Positions 12,672 through 24,129 of a DNA stretch of 64,000 nt are shown piece after piece. Under the pieces are notes generated by a model. That model was not told where the DNA came from. It was given only the letters and a program-made list of their open reading frames with translations, and searched no databases. The stretch lies in assembly GCA_003008705.1 (NCBI GenBank), contig PDUO01000001.1, positions 1,419,694 to 1,483,693 of the forward strand. The letters run 5' to 3'. Source of the DNA: Pezicula radicicola. Taxonomy: Eukaryota; Ascomycota; Leotiomycetes; Helotiales; Dermateaceae. The position numbers were made by a program, and so were the translations under genes. Position 1 is the stretch's first letter, and every line of letters begins with the position of its first letter.

Positions 12672-15600
12672 TTATCTGTACCTAGAGAACTGCTCCTTGA
12701 TCATATTTTCGATGTCGAAAACCTTATACGGCTTGGCCAAAAACCTGTGCATGCCAACCTCTTTCGCTCTGTCAATGCATCCGCTCGTTATATCAGCCGT
12801 CACAGCGATGATATTCGTCATATCTCCACTTCGATTTGCCAGCTCCCTAATCTTTGTCGTAGCTTCATAGCCATCCATGTTTGGCCTAGAACGATCGGAG
12901 TTAGCATCAGAATCACAATACTCTTCTTCGTGCCTCAAAAGATCAAGTGAAATCTAGACATGACTTACATCCATATGTCCATTAGGATGACGTTGAAGCG
13001 TTCCGAGAGAGGTCGAGAGAGAGAATTATTGTAGTGCTTCACTGCTTCGACGCCATCAAAAGCCAGTGTGATATCTTTCTTATCATAACCAAGTTTAGCG
13101 AGGGATGCAACAGCGACGCTGCGGTTGATGGCATTATCTTCAGCTATTAGAAACTTCAACGGGTAGTCTCTGGCCAGGTTGGGATTAAACGAGGTTCTTC
13201 TCCGGGCAGAGGCCTTTGTCGGACTCGCTCCTAAAGCTGTTTCGGACGAGATTGAAAAGTCTTGAACAGCCGCTGGAGGAAGACACATTTCCTGACAGGG
13301 CTCTATTTGAGCGTTTGCGCCGGTAGGCGTAACCAAGAGTGGCATCTCAGTTGTACTTGTGATGGGCAACCGAATCAAGAAGCTAGAGCCCTTCTCATTC
13401 CCTTCAGTAGCTGATCTTTCGAGCGTTACATCGCCCCCCAAATTCCTCCGAACGTGTGCTTTTGCGTTGAACAGACTGAGCCCAAGTCCATCTCGTGATC
13501 GACGTATAGAGGTGTCTTCTTGAAAATGTGGTGTGAATAAGTGTTCTTGGGACTCTTGGGTAATACCGCAACCTGTATCCACAACCCAGATCTCAACCAA
13601 TTCGTTCCTTCCCATCCTCACAGTGATGGTGATGGAACCAGTTTCCGTAAACTTGATAGCATTGTCGACAATCTTTTGTAACGAGAAATACAGATGTTGC
13701 TCTTCAGTGATGATGACAATTGGTACCTCCTGCTCAACTTTGAGGTGTATTAGTCTTTCCTGCACCTCACCTCGGGGTCCTTGAGTCTGGACTTCGATTG
13801 TCTCGCCCAGTGTGGTCTGGATACAAACTTCACTCGTCGGATGTTCTCCTCGCAAAGTATCGTGCACAAGTGTTCGCATGAAGTCCCGAATGAATATACG
13901 TCGCCGAGTGGGACTCATCGTTGGCGGTGGTAGATACCGATTTCTCCTAGAAAAATAACTCTCTCCAGGTGACATCTGGCCTGGCATCATACTTCCGGAC
14001 ATGGATATTTCACCTGCTAAGGTCGGAGTTGGTTGTTGCTTATAACATTCGTCTTCAAAATCTCCTTCGGTCATGGTGAACATTTTCTTCAATGGTGGGC
14101 CAGGATGAAAGCCAACCTCTTCGCTTGGCTCACGCCTGCTCTCCAACGATAAGGAGAATTTCCTCTTGGTGTTCGTCCTCTGGAAAACGTCTGTTTGAGC
14201 AGGCGAGTTGCTGGCCTCCAATAGCGTCTCATCATCACTTGATAAAGGCGACTCTGGCATTTCCATATTCATGTCATAGGCATGTATAACATTATCGGCC
14301 GCTTCAACTGCCCGCTTCGAGCTTTCTTGAACAACCTCGATGTGACTTTTGAGATTCGTGAATATCAACTTCGCAGCCGGTTCATCTTGGCTCTCTATGG
14401 CCTCTTGCACGGTCGAATACATGATGTCAAGCATTCCAATAACACCCTGCATCGGCGTTCGCAGCTCGTGCGAAAGACTTCTTGCGTACGGTTTCAGGGA
14501 CTGTGAAGCAGCAATGGCGGATAGCGGTATCAACGGTTTTTGCGTCGGTTGAAGCGGAGGGTCCTTAACAAAACCTCTTCCTTCCAATACCCGCTGCACT
14601 ATCATGTCTTCAAGGGCATGCATAAACATTTCGAGATAGCTCCAACTCAATTTCCGTTTCGGCGCACCCTCTTTCGAGTAGATCAAGCAAAAATGGGCGA
14701 AAGACTTTCCATCTGCAAACAAAGGCACTCCCATAAAAGCCTCCGAACTGAACGGCAAGTTTTTTGTATTGGGATTGTTAGGGCAGACTTGAGAGATTTT
14801 CTCGGGCACGATGAAGACCTTATCATGCTTCATGTGAGCACAAGGAGTGCCATATGCGTGGTATCGATAGTCACGGTATAGTTTCTTGACATCCGTACCA
14901 TTGTTGATATAGAAAGCGACCCCCCTGTACACATCCAAGAGTTAGAAATTATAAAAGTTACGACAAGTTGAACAGTAGACTTCCACAACATGAGCAACGG
15001 TTGGAGATCCGGTGCTCCCAAATGCTGCATAAAGTAGAAAGGAATATACCCATTATTCACTTACATTAAACAACTGCCCGGTTCACCAAGTGCTGGCATT
15101 TCTACAGCACCGTCCTGGTCGTCAACGAGCATGCGCTTTGCCACAAACGAACACTGAGCTCCGGTTATGTCACACATTTCTTCCATCAAGATTGCCCAGA
15201 AGTCATGCGTCGACACCCTCTTCAGCCGGGCCTTGAGATCCACGAGCCGTTCTGTTGCGTTGCTCTCAGGAGAAGGAAAGTACTGTCGCAAGGCGTCTTG
15301 AAAGCCCTCATCACCGCAATGTGTAATGGTATCCTTCTCATAATTCGGCAGGCATAGACTGGTTCTCTCGATAAGGCCTCCTGGCTCCGAGTCCACAGGA
15401 TCTGACGGGCTGTCCTCCTCCATCTTCACCTGGGCCGCCCGCAACCAATCCTCTGGGCTCTTTGTACACCCTCCAGCCTTTGGCCTCGTCCTTGCCCTGG
15501 CTCTCTGAGGTCTGTAGGTCCTGGCTTTCCCCTCATATGCATCAGGGTGTATATATATTTCCTGCATTCCACAACGGCCAATTGGCGTTGTTGCGACGGA

Positions 15601-15708
15601 GGCATATAACAATTGACAGTCAGCCACCGAGTCGTAGCCTCGGGCGCAATGGCGATGAGAGCGAGAGCAAACAATGTCGTGCGGCTCTGATGCAGGGAGG
15701 CTTCTCAA
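12672..15708 (-). CDS. Hybrid histidine kinase (GAF - HisKA - HATPase - receiver)
   Basis: Three exons: complement(15065..15708), (12969..14924), (12672..12885), giving about 937 aa. A GAF-like sensor region spans roughly residues 215-320. The H-box SLSHELRTPMQG has its phospho-acceptor His at about 367. The ATP-binding domain has N-box VDNAIKF, G1 DTGCGI and G2 DGLGLSL. The C-terminal receiver has the acidic pair in EDNAINR, the phospho-acceptor Asp in LMDIWMPNMDG (about 864) and the conserved Lys in LAKPYK. Such kinases feed the fungal phosphorelay through Ypd1. About 270 low-complexity residues are inserted between H-box and ATPase domain. The first intron (140 nt) is long. I chose its ends because they restore SCLMGVAFYINNG. 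The start at 15708 is the first ATG of the open frame; a start further in is possible. Confidence 0.9.
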
Positions 15709-18700
15709 TCGACGACTGTCGTTGGGATCGGGGCGCTATGGGAGTGGTTCAAAGGGTGTACAGTATCTATGTCTTTAGACGGGGTGCAATATGGTCGTAC
15801 GGTTGATGGGAATCCTAGACTGTCGGAATGGAAGGGCTATAGTCGTGGGACATTGGCAGCGCTGTCATCATCAGGACCAACCTCGGGAGTAGCAAACGCA
15901 GGAAGGTAAGGTTAACTGGTATGGAGGGGAGAGTGCTCACGGTTACGAAGGTTTTGGTGGCAGCGTTGAAGGGGCCTCCAGGAACGAACGAGGACGTTGA
16001 CTCGCGTGGGGGCAGTAAAAGCAGAGTTGTGTACGGGCAACAGTATGGCTCTGGCTCAGAGCCAATATGGTTTGGAAGAAGCATGATGCTGCTGCTGCTA
16101 CTGCTGGCTGGGCAAAGAGGTGAATTGTGGCTTGCTATGGTTCACCCAGAGGGCCAAAAGCAGATAGTAGAGGTCTAGATCTTCCTGGATCTTTCTGAGT
16201 GCGGGCTAGGCTCTGCTGACTACTGGGCGGACCCAAATCCTCCAGGGTTGACAGGGGTCTTTTACAGGGCTCTCTGAGGGGCCCGTAGTCACTGGTGTGG
16301 TGGGGCCCGTAGATCATAACGGCAGTGACTGGCCACAGCGAGGCCCAGCCATTGGCTGTCTGGCGGGTTACCAGGGCTATCTTTTTCCAGAGTTGCCGCA
16401 AGCCTGCAAGAGAAGTGTCGTGAGAGGCTTATTAGAGCCAAAGCTGAGCGGGAATCCGGCCTTGAATCCTCGATGGTGCTGTCGATCTAGAACGCTCCTT
16501 CTCGCGACCCTAGAGTCGTTCGCTCCTCGACCCCAAAACACATGCAGATACTTAAACCTTAGCCTTAAAGCAAGGCATCGGCTTTCGGATTTTGGGGGAT
16601 ATTTGGTGGATATATTTGGACCTGGGGGGAGAGGGAGAGTGCACTGTACACACACTCACACGGTAGGGTGCACCGTCATACAGTACGAAGCCTTGGTTCT
16701 TGGTAAGTAGCGTATCTAGGCTTGTAGATTAGCTTGTTCGAAAGTTCCACCGCGTCACCACGTCGCGCGCAGAGAGCAAATAACATTTGTTGTTTGTGGC
16801 TGTTGGTTGCACCGAAGTATCCAAGTAGGCACTCGTACCTGTCGGCTGAAGCCACCACACCGACTCCTAAACTCAATAATGTATCGGCTCGGAGATAGCT
16901 CCACCTCGCCGCATTCCACTTGGTGCAGAACAGCAAAAACATACTTGCTCATACGGTACGCCAGCAGCCAATATACAAATAGCTCCCTCGGGACACACGG
17001 CATTACTTTTGCATTGTTTGCGCTCTGGTGGCCAGGTGGCTTGCCCACAAAAAGAGGGGCACCTTGCTCTCGAAACACTCAAATCGTGACGAGTAGTAAC
17101 ATTCTCACGAGCCACTCGTCACCGCGACACACACAATCTATGTGAAGAAATCAAGGGTCGTCTACAGTCCAGCTCGTCGTTCTGGTACAGATAAACACGT
17201 CAGCCGACGCAAGGTTGCCCTGTCTTGTCTTTGTGCGCATCACTTAGCGAGCCCTGTTATACCGGCAGGATTGTACCATAAGGATTCAATCTACCTTACT
17301 CATGGGTTATAGGGCTGGGCTGTCTCCCTGATGCAAGATGCTGCATAACAAGAGAGCATGCTGTACCTGCTCATTTTATTTGTGAGTTACTAACAATAAC
17401 AATCAGGAAGGAGTCTCTACTTCGTGTACAACATTAGTATGATGTTGGTCAAAGAAGTGCGCCGAATGCGGTTGTTATATTTCTTTTTGTGTGCTATGCT
17501 TTTCCTGACTGCATTGAAGAACGTCAAGATTTTTAGCGGCAAGAATAATTCGTTCTCTGCCCGTTGGACACTATTAGTGTGTAGTAGTCTTTGTCATGAA
17601 CAGTCTTAGCCAGAGACTTGTGCAAGCTTCGCAGGCTAGCAAAAGACTAGCGGCCGCACTTGTAGATAATTCGCTTTATGGGGCCTCGGGGCTCGGGGCT
17701 CTATTACCAATACAACTCTCCACGGGAGCTTTCTTTTCCTGATCCCGTTTCTAAGCTACACTATCAAAAAGCCACTTACCTACAGTAGCAGATTTCAAGG
17801 CTCGGAAAGTCTATCTGCCGATTCATCTTCTAGCCCCACAAGTGAGTAGACCTAGAAGGGTCGTAGGGCTGCTCATAGACTCAGATCGGAAGACTGCAAT
17901 ATATGTAGTTCAAAAACTCTTAAACACTATAGTTCAATTTCCAATCAAACGACTCTTGAGAGCGGTGAAGTGTCTTGAAAGAGAGGTTTCTGTTAATTAA
18001 GGAATGAGCTCACCGGAGAGGTTATGGTCTAAATTTTACTCTTGAGTAAAAAACCACTTGGGAAAAGAACAACGGGACAACAAAGTTACAGATGTCTGTG
18101 CATATTTAACTTCCTTTGGAGAATGCGAATCTGACTTTGGTGCCTGGGGAATTACTGTATCGAGTGGAAACAATATATATGGTCTAGATTTCTCAGTTTG
18201 TTCTATAAGGCCCATATAGACAAAGGTCACGTTGACAGACAGTATTACTGATATTGTTACCTAGAACTTCAGTATTAGCTATTTTATAGGTATATATGTT
18301 TAAAGCAATTAGGGCAAACTACCAGAAACAGGAGCATGATGTGCCTGGAACAGGCCACCACGAGTTCTTGAGCGCGTGGTCTTGGTCTTGTGGTCTTGTG
18401 GTCTTGTGGTCTCGAATTAGGAATAAAGCGGCACTCAAGAGACCAGTTACTACTCCGTAAGGTACTGTACTTTAGTGACTTTTCGGACTTCCTCTCTTTT
18501 ACTTTCTCTCCTAGTAGATTATATCAATCACGGTGAGGCCATCCAAGTTTGGAATGTATTTAATCAATTATATCAATTCGGGATCCAAGACAAATCTAGC
18601 AAGTTATTCAAGGGGTAGGTACAAATGGTACCTGGACAGCTGCCCGGGATGCCGCTTTACATTTGTGGCTTGACACTATGACGCTTTCCCGCCCCAGGTC

Positions 18701-18785
18701 CCTTCTCCGCATTTCAATAGCTTCACGATTCCTCAAACAGCATACAACTAATCAACCACCTAATATGTAACGAACCCTCACCAAG
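15709..18785. other. Long intergenic region between kinase and lipase
   Basis: About 3.1 kb lies between the divergent histidine kinase (-) and lipase (+), so both promoters lie here. It contains a CTGCTGCTG run near 16090, short CA/GT runs near 16650-16670, and a GGTCTTGT tandem repeat at about 18376-18411. Composition shifts toward AT after about 17.3 kb. Small frames show no family signature, and I see no tRNA. Confidence 0.5.
18376..18411. repeat. Short tandem repeat of TGGTCTTG
   Basis: About four imperfect copies of an 8-9-nt TGGTCTTG unit lie head to tail roughly 370 bp upstream of the lipase start codon. This is a simple minisatellite with no evidence of function. Confidence 0.7.
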
Positions 18786-20231
18786 ATGCGCCATACAAGC
18801 ATCTCCTCCATATCAGCCCTCCTTGCGCTTGCGGCCTTCACCAGTCTCACAACTTGCTCTGTTGTCCCGCCTCAACAGCTCCTCGACACGTCGTCTCTGA
18901 CCCTCTCTGGCGAGCGCGATGCCAATATCTCTATTCAGCTCTTCGCTGAGCTTGAAGAACTGTCGCGAATCGTCGATATCTCGTATTGCGTAGGCACAAC
19001 GGGAATCACAAAGCCCTTCCTGTGCGCCAGCCGATGCAATGAATTTCCTAACTTCGAACTCGTCACCACATTCAACACCGGGCCTTTAATGTCTGACTCG
19101 TGTGGGTACGTCGTACTGGATCATGGAATGGGGCAGGACGGACACAGTGGCGAATGGAAGCAAGGGCAAAGCAAGAGACCTGGAAGAATTATCGTGGCTT
19201 TTAGAGGAACATACAGTATCGCAAACACGATCGTGGATCTCAGCACCGTCCCGCAAGAATATATACCCTATCCTGAGGAGCCAGGGAACTCAACTGCAGG
19301 TGTACCACCTGAGGAAGAGAAGCGCAACCATCGATTCTGGGATTGGATACCAAGACCTGGCTTCCTTACCATGAGACGACGAGCTGCATATCAAGAAGCC
19401 AAGGCCCGAGCTCGATGTGCGGAGCACCATGCCAAAGTCGAAGCCGAGAGACTGGAAGAGCCCGAGCGTAAATGTCAAAACTGTACTGTTCACACAGGAT
19501 TCTGGACGAGTTGGCAAAACACGCGATCGGTTATTTTACCTCACCTGATTTTTATGAAGCACAAGTACCCCGACTATAAATTACATCTCGTTGGGCATTC
19601 ACTAGGTGGAGCTGTTGCCGCACTGGCTGGACTCGAGTTTCAGGGAGCAGGCTGGGAGACCATCATTACCACATTTGGTGAACCTCGTGTCGGAAATGCT
19701 GCACTGAGGGATTATATTGATTCCGTCTTTTGCCTTTCTGGCGCTCAGAATGATGGGCGGGGCGAGAGGTACAGACGCGTGACGCATATTGATGATCCGG
19801 TTCCCCTCCTTCCACTCCAAGAATGGGGATATAGAGCTCACGCTGGTGAAGTCTACATATCTAAACCTTCCTTGTCGCCATCCCCATCTGATCTTCGAAT
19901 TTGTTTTGGCGATGAGGACGTGAATTGTATTGCTAGTGCAGAGATTGACCAGTCATGGTTCAATATAGCCAACTTCGACAGGGAAGGTAAGACCCTAGAT
20001 TTGATCAACCAACAGGCTCGAGACGACATGCAGCATGAGAACCTAGAAAGGCGGTGGGGAGTTCCAATTCCTGCGCGGTACAAAATTTGGCAGCTCTTCT
20101 TCGCCCATAGAGATTACTTCTGGAGATTGGGTGTCTGTCTTCCCGGCGGAGATCCACTAGATTGGGGAAAGCCCAGGTATAATTTCACCGACATTGAAAT
20201 AAAGGCTGGTGAGGTTAAGGTGGAACTGTGA
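18786..20231 (+). CDS. Secreted class 3 (fungal triacylglycerol) lipase
   Basis: A single exon encodes 481 aa. An N-terminal hydrophobic signal peptide covers about residues 1-24. The alpha/beta-hydrolase core shows the strand RIIVAFRGT. The nucleophile elbow LVGHSLGG has its catalytic Ser at about 272, and FGEPRVGN is the typical following strand. The catalytic Asp lies in HIDDPVPLLP (about 336), and a His in the C-terminal part completes the triad. An acidic/basic insertion at about residues 160-230 between the first strand and the elbow is larger than in short Rhizomucor-type lipases. Cysteines are paired around CVGTTG, CASRC and CQNC, consistent with disulfides in a secreted enzyme. The expected reaction is hydrolysis of triacylglycerols outside the cell. 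The substrate is not predictable in detail. Confidence 0.93.
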   Translation: MRHTSISSISALLALAAFTSLTTCSVVPPQQLLDTSSLTLSGERDANISIQLFAELEELSRIVDISYCVGTTGITKPFLCASRCNEFPNFELVTTFNTGPLMSDSCGYVVLDHGMGQDGHSGEWKQGQSKRPGRIIVAFRGTYSIANTIVDLSTVPQEYIPYPEEPGNSTAGVPPEEEKRNHRFWDWIPRPGFLTMRRRAAYQEAKARARCAEHHAKVEAERLEEPERKCQNCTVHTGFWTSWQNTRSVILPHLIFMKHKYPDYKLHLVGHSLGGAVAALAGLEFQGAGWETIITTFGEPRVGNAALRDYIDSVFCLSGAQNDGRGERYRRVTHIDDPVPLLPLQEWGYRAHAGEVYISKPSLSPSPSDLRICFGDEDVNCIASAEIDQSWFNIANFDREGKTLDLINQQARDDMQHENLERRWGVPIPARYKIWQLFFAHRDYFWRLGVCLPGGDPLDWGKPRYNFTDIEIKAGEVKVEL

Positions 20232-21703
20232 GGGCAGTGTACGAAATAATATGCATTAAAGGCGAATAAGGCGCTTTTGGGACATTCGAACCTCGAAATC
20301 AACGAAAACAGCTTCTCACACTGGAGCCTTGTACATGATACACTTGTAAATAATGATATTTTTATCTGTAATATACTCATATTCTTCAAGAAAACCGTTA
20401 CTTTTGATTCTGCTTCATTAATCTTGATCATCCTTACCTTTGTGGAGAAATTAGGGTTATCGTTGCTTACTTCTATCTTATACTAGGTTGTAACTTAATA
20501 TTCCTTATTACTACTAAATATCTACCTGACTTTTATTCGAATCAAGCAAAAACTCAAGCTGTGTATCTCTATACACTTGTTTCTACTATCCTAAATAGTA
20601 TTATTTTATAATAGCTACTTATACTTATTAACTTAATAAGTTGAAAAAATAAGCATCCATCTAAACTAATGTTTATCATTGCCGATGTCAATTTTTCTAT
20701 TATTAAATAGTAAGAATGATAATCTGAGTCTTTAACTTGCCTGGTTTTGTGTTGCAGATAGGATCAACCAGAGGAATAGCCCATCAAAGGACAGAGCAGG
20801 GGATTCCACATTCAACTCTGGAAAAGTGGTGGGAGAATACCTTCAGTTGACCTGTGTAGTGTGATACGAAAAATACGTCACTCAACGTGATACTGTGTTT
20901 TGTGGAATTCTGTTATCTCCCACTTGGCATATTACCACTTTTCGAAATCTAGGAAATTTCACCAACTTCGTAAAAATCTCTAGTTATATTTTCAACAATA
21001 CAGGAAGACTTGAAGAGGTAAATATACATGAGGTTTATATATATACTAAATATGTGTGCTAATAAAAATTACAGTTCAAGAATATAGAAGTGCTAGGTTC
21101 TTTGAAGTGAAAAGATTGTAGGGTATAAGGTTAATATACGACATGCCGACAACGAACTTGAGATTAAATAATTATCTAAATGATCTTTATAGGTACCTAT
21201 CTTGCTCAAGCTACCTAATATGCTCTCTTGTTTCATGAAAGTTAGGCAGATGGTGTATATCTATGAACAAAAATGACCCACGAAGTCAAATGTGACTTTG
21301 CCAAATTTGGCAATACTAACATCCATCCCTAGCAACACTCCAGTGGCTGAATAAAATTCATCATCTCCTCACACTTCTCTTATTTCCTTGATTTCCGCCT
21401 TGATTTCGATCTCATAGCCACCATGTTAGGCGTTCTTGAATGAACCTCGCTTAAAAAGGCGAAATGGCCACAAGAGTGACCGTCGCTTAGTACAATGTTG
21501 GATTCCTAGGTTTCAATTCCGTGTCAACACAGCTATGGTTAGGCTTTCTAGACCCATGGGCGCTTAAAAGACGTTTGTGGGTATTCCACTTGCCGTACAT
21601 TAAGAAATGGTCAAGATTCACAGCCGACCGACGGATCTAGGTCTCGTCTCCTCATTTTGTAAAATTTCTAGTCCTTTACCTTCCATTGCACAGAAGTATC
21701 AAA
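20232..21703. other. AT-rich spacer before the Ran-like gene
   Basis: The first kilobase is strongly AT-rich, with many TA-rich words and no credible frame. Composition becomes more balanced from about 21,300, which likely marks the promoter of the gene at 21704. The block resembles RIP-degraded intergenic DNA, but no ancestral element can be recognised. Confidence 0.5.
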
Positions 21704-23271
21704 ATGGCTGAACTTTCAAGGACCTCGGTGACAATGCGCTACCAACATCGTTGCTCGAAAATCATAGCTAGATTCAACCTCGCACTAGTTGGTGACGAGA
21801 ATGTTGGCAAGGTACGTAGATTCGGAATTGATGTCCACAGATGTCTGATATTTCAGCAGAAAACTTTCATCGATCGTCACACTACGGGGGAGTTCAATGC
21901 TCAAGCTCATCTCGATAGTATTTTCGAAGAAAAGGAACAAGAAATCCAGTTTAAGACAGTAGGGCCTCATTTTAATCAAGCTACAGAGTTTGTAATGCAT
22001 GACTGACCATGAGATGCAGACAAGCGGCATTATTCAATTCAATATACGCATATTTTCTCAGCTTAGGAAGAGAGAACGGTTGACATCTGCAGATTGTGCT
22101 ATCGTGATGGTTGATTGTGATTTTATCTCATGCTCGCAATCTATTCAAACTTGGAAGCGTATGTAGTCCCCATGAGACCCTTCCAGCTAAGCTATACTCC
22201 CTAAAATTCTCCAAGTAGGTACTAAAGAGAAAAGATAGAAAGATTAGAAGCACGAGTCCCGGATCTTCCAATCGTCGCCTGCGAAAGCAAGGCAGATCCT
22301 AGGAGCGACAAATATCAGGGACAAGTATATCCTTGCATCTCGTTTCCGACTCTACCATACTTCCGAATCTCGGCAGAGTCTGGATACCAGATTGAGATGC
22401 CATTTCTGTGGCTAGCCAGGAAGCTCATGGAAGATGAGTCACTGGTATGTGATGTCATAACCTTCGACACTCTATTTGTTACCTCGCTAATACTCTCCCC
22501 AAAATAAAGATCTTCGTTGATTTCAAGCCTGTAGATTCGAAAGGCCAAGAGCATCTACAATCAATGGATGACGCCAAAAATGACGACGAGACTTCTTCCA
22601 ATACATATTCTGAGCTCGGCTCTCTCATAAATGATCTTGGCAACCTCAATTTGCAGGAACGGGGGAGGCTCTCTTCACCGCAAAGAGATGCCAGCAACGA
22701 TGATGCTGCCATGACACTGGATTCAACACCTAAACAACAGCCATGCAGCCCCAAAGCAGCACAAACAAACCCTGAAGTTACAGCGACAAAGCCCAAGCTC
22801 AGGAAACTATTCATTGTGTGCATCCATTGTACAAGAACAATCCTCATTCAATCCGTTACGTCTACTCCAAACTTCAAAGCATTAAATTGTATCCCAGGCA
22901 ACAGATCTGTACTAGGAGCTTCTACGTGTAGAGCTTGCGAGAGAGAGTTTAACAAGAAAAATACCGAGCGTGCTAGGCCTGAGGTTTCTTTCGATATTGA
23001 GAATGATGAGATACTTGGAAAATTGAGAATTTCAAAGTATTTCTTCAGACACTCTGATATGTGGCTGGCTTTGGTGAGGATTTGTGGAGAGGGATTAACT
23101 ACTCTGACTGCCAGGGGAGGTTATATACGTCATATCAATCTTTCTGTTCTTACAAATGAGTTGACTGGTACCTGCCGTGTCCAGGGTGTTAATCCACAAG
23201 CGATGAGGTCGAGGAACTTACCGGAGGATCAATTGCTTTTATCTTATATACCAGGTGATTTCCTATGTTAG
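21704..23271 (+). CDS. Ran-like pseudo-GTPase fused to a Cys-containing C-terminal region
   Basis: Five exons: 21704-21811, 21860-21991, 22062-22158, 22239-22444, 22510-23271, giving 434 aa. Residues 24-184 align along Ran with nearly identical spacing: FNLALVGDENVGK (P-loop), RHTTGEF, LTSADCAIVMVD, PDLPIVACESKAD, ISAESGYQIEMPFLWLARKL and a following IFV. Every nucleotide motif is altered. The P-loop GK is followed by Lys instead of Thr. The switch I segment is about 7 residues shorter. The DTAGQE position reads GPHFNQ, NKxD reads SKAD, and SAK reads SAE. GTP binding and hydrolysis are therefore unlikely (inference). The remaining 250 residues replace Ran's short acidic tail: a Ser/Asp-rich linker, then CIHC (285-288) and CRAC (321-324), a possible zinc site. 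Four introns carry normal splice sites and the frame stays open, so it looks maintained. The acceptors of introns 1 (CAG/CAGCAG) and 3 are ambiguous by a few residues. Confidence 0.75.
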
Positions 23272-24129
23272 AATTCGGAACTGCTGGTTGTTTTGCATTA
23301 AGTATTAGGCGCTTTTGGAGGGAGGATTTATATGGAAGATTTTTTTATTGCCGTGGTTTAGTGTGTAACCTCCAATTTGTTTTCATAGTTCTGTTTATTA
23401 TTTTCTGAAGATTACTACACATTTGAACATTGAAAGTCTATTTGAGAATAATTGCATGGCATCTTTGAACTCCATTGGCTAACTTAAGATATTTAAATCA
23501 AGTTGGATAACGGTAGCTACCTAACTCATAAATACTCAAGGTTTTAGTCCTCGCTCCTCTAATAGGGCTGGTAGATGACAAAACCTTTGTTGGGGAGCAA
23601 AGGAGGGATATATTGTTGTATAAAAGGCATGGACCTCCATATTCCAATTCTCTAAAGAAAAGTTACACCCACACAGGTATTAGATGAAACAAAACTACAA
23701 GGCACTGTAGTCCCAAAAACTTCTATAGTCCCCTCTTTTTCCCCACTCCTCTCCCTGGAGAGCGAAGCTCCTAAACAGAAGGTGAATTTCAAAGAATGAA
23801 GATATAAACCTTATCATTGAGGAGGCAAAAATCCATGATAGTTTAGGGTGGCAGTAGACTTGATATCACTAATAATATAGTACTTTCAAATGACTGTTAT
23901 AGAAAGTAGATTTACCCGGATAATAGGTCGCTCCAAGCTAACGGATTCTCAATTGCTGAACAAATAATTTTTTAAGCGAGCATCAAAAAAGCAAAAACAT
24001 ACAACAAAGTCCTAGTCTGCCCAGGAGAAGGAACGTGGCAGTCCCTAGTAAAAGACTATTTCCCACACAAAATAGTGATATTATTTCTACCCAGATCGAA
24101 ATGGTAGGTAGAGAAGAAATACAGAAATC
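23272..24129. other. Convergent AT-rich intergenic region
   Basis: This is the 3' space between the Ran-like gene (+) and the membrane-protein gene (-). It is AT-rich with no recognisable gene, RNA or repeat. Confidence 0.5.

Noticed and set aside
15462..16710. Plus-strand frames of 110-140 codons opposite and beyond the histidine kinase.
   Set aside because: They overlap a well-supported gene on the other strand or have no coding character.
20232..21300. A hidden transposon in the AT-rich block.
   Set aside because: I found no terminal repeats, target duplication or transposase remnant by eye.
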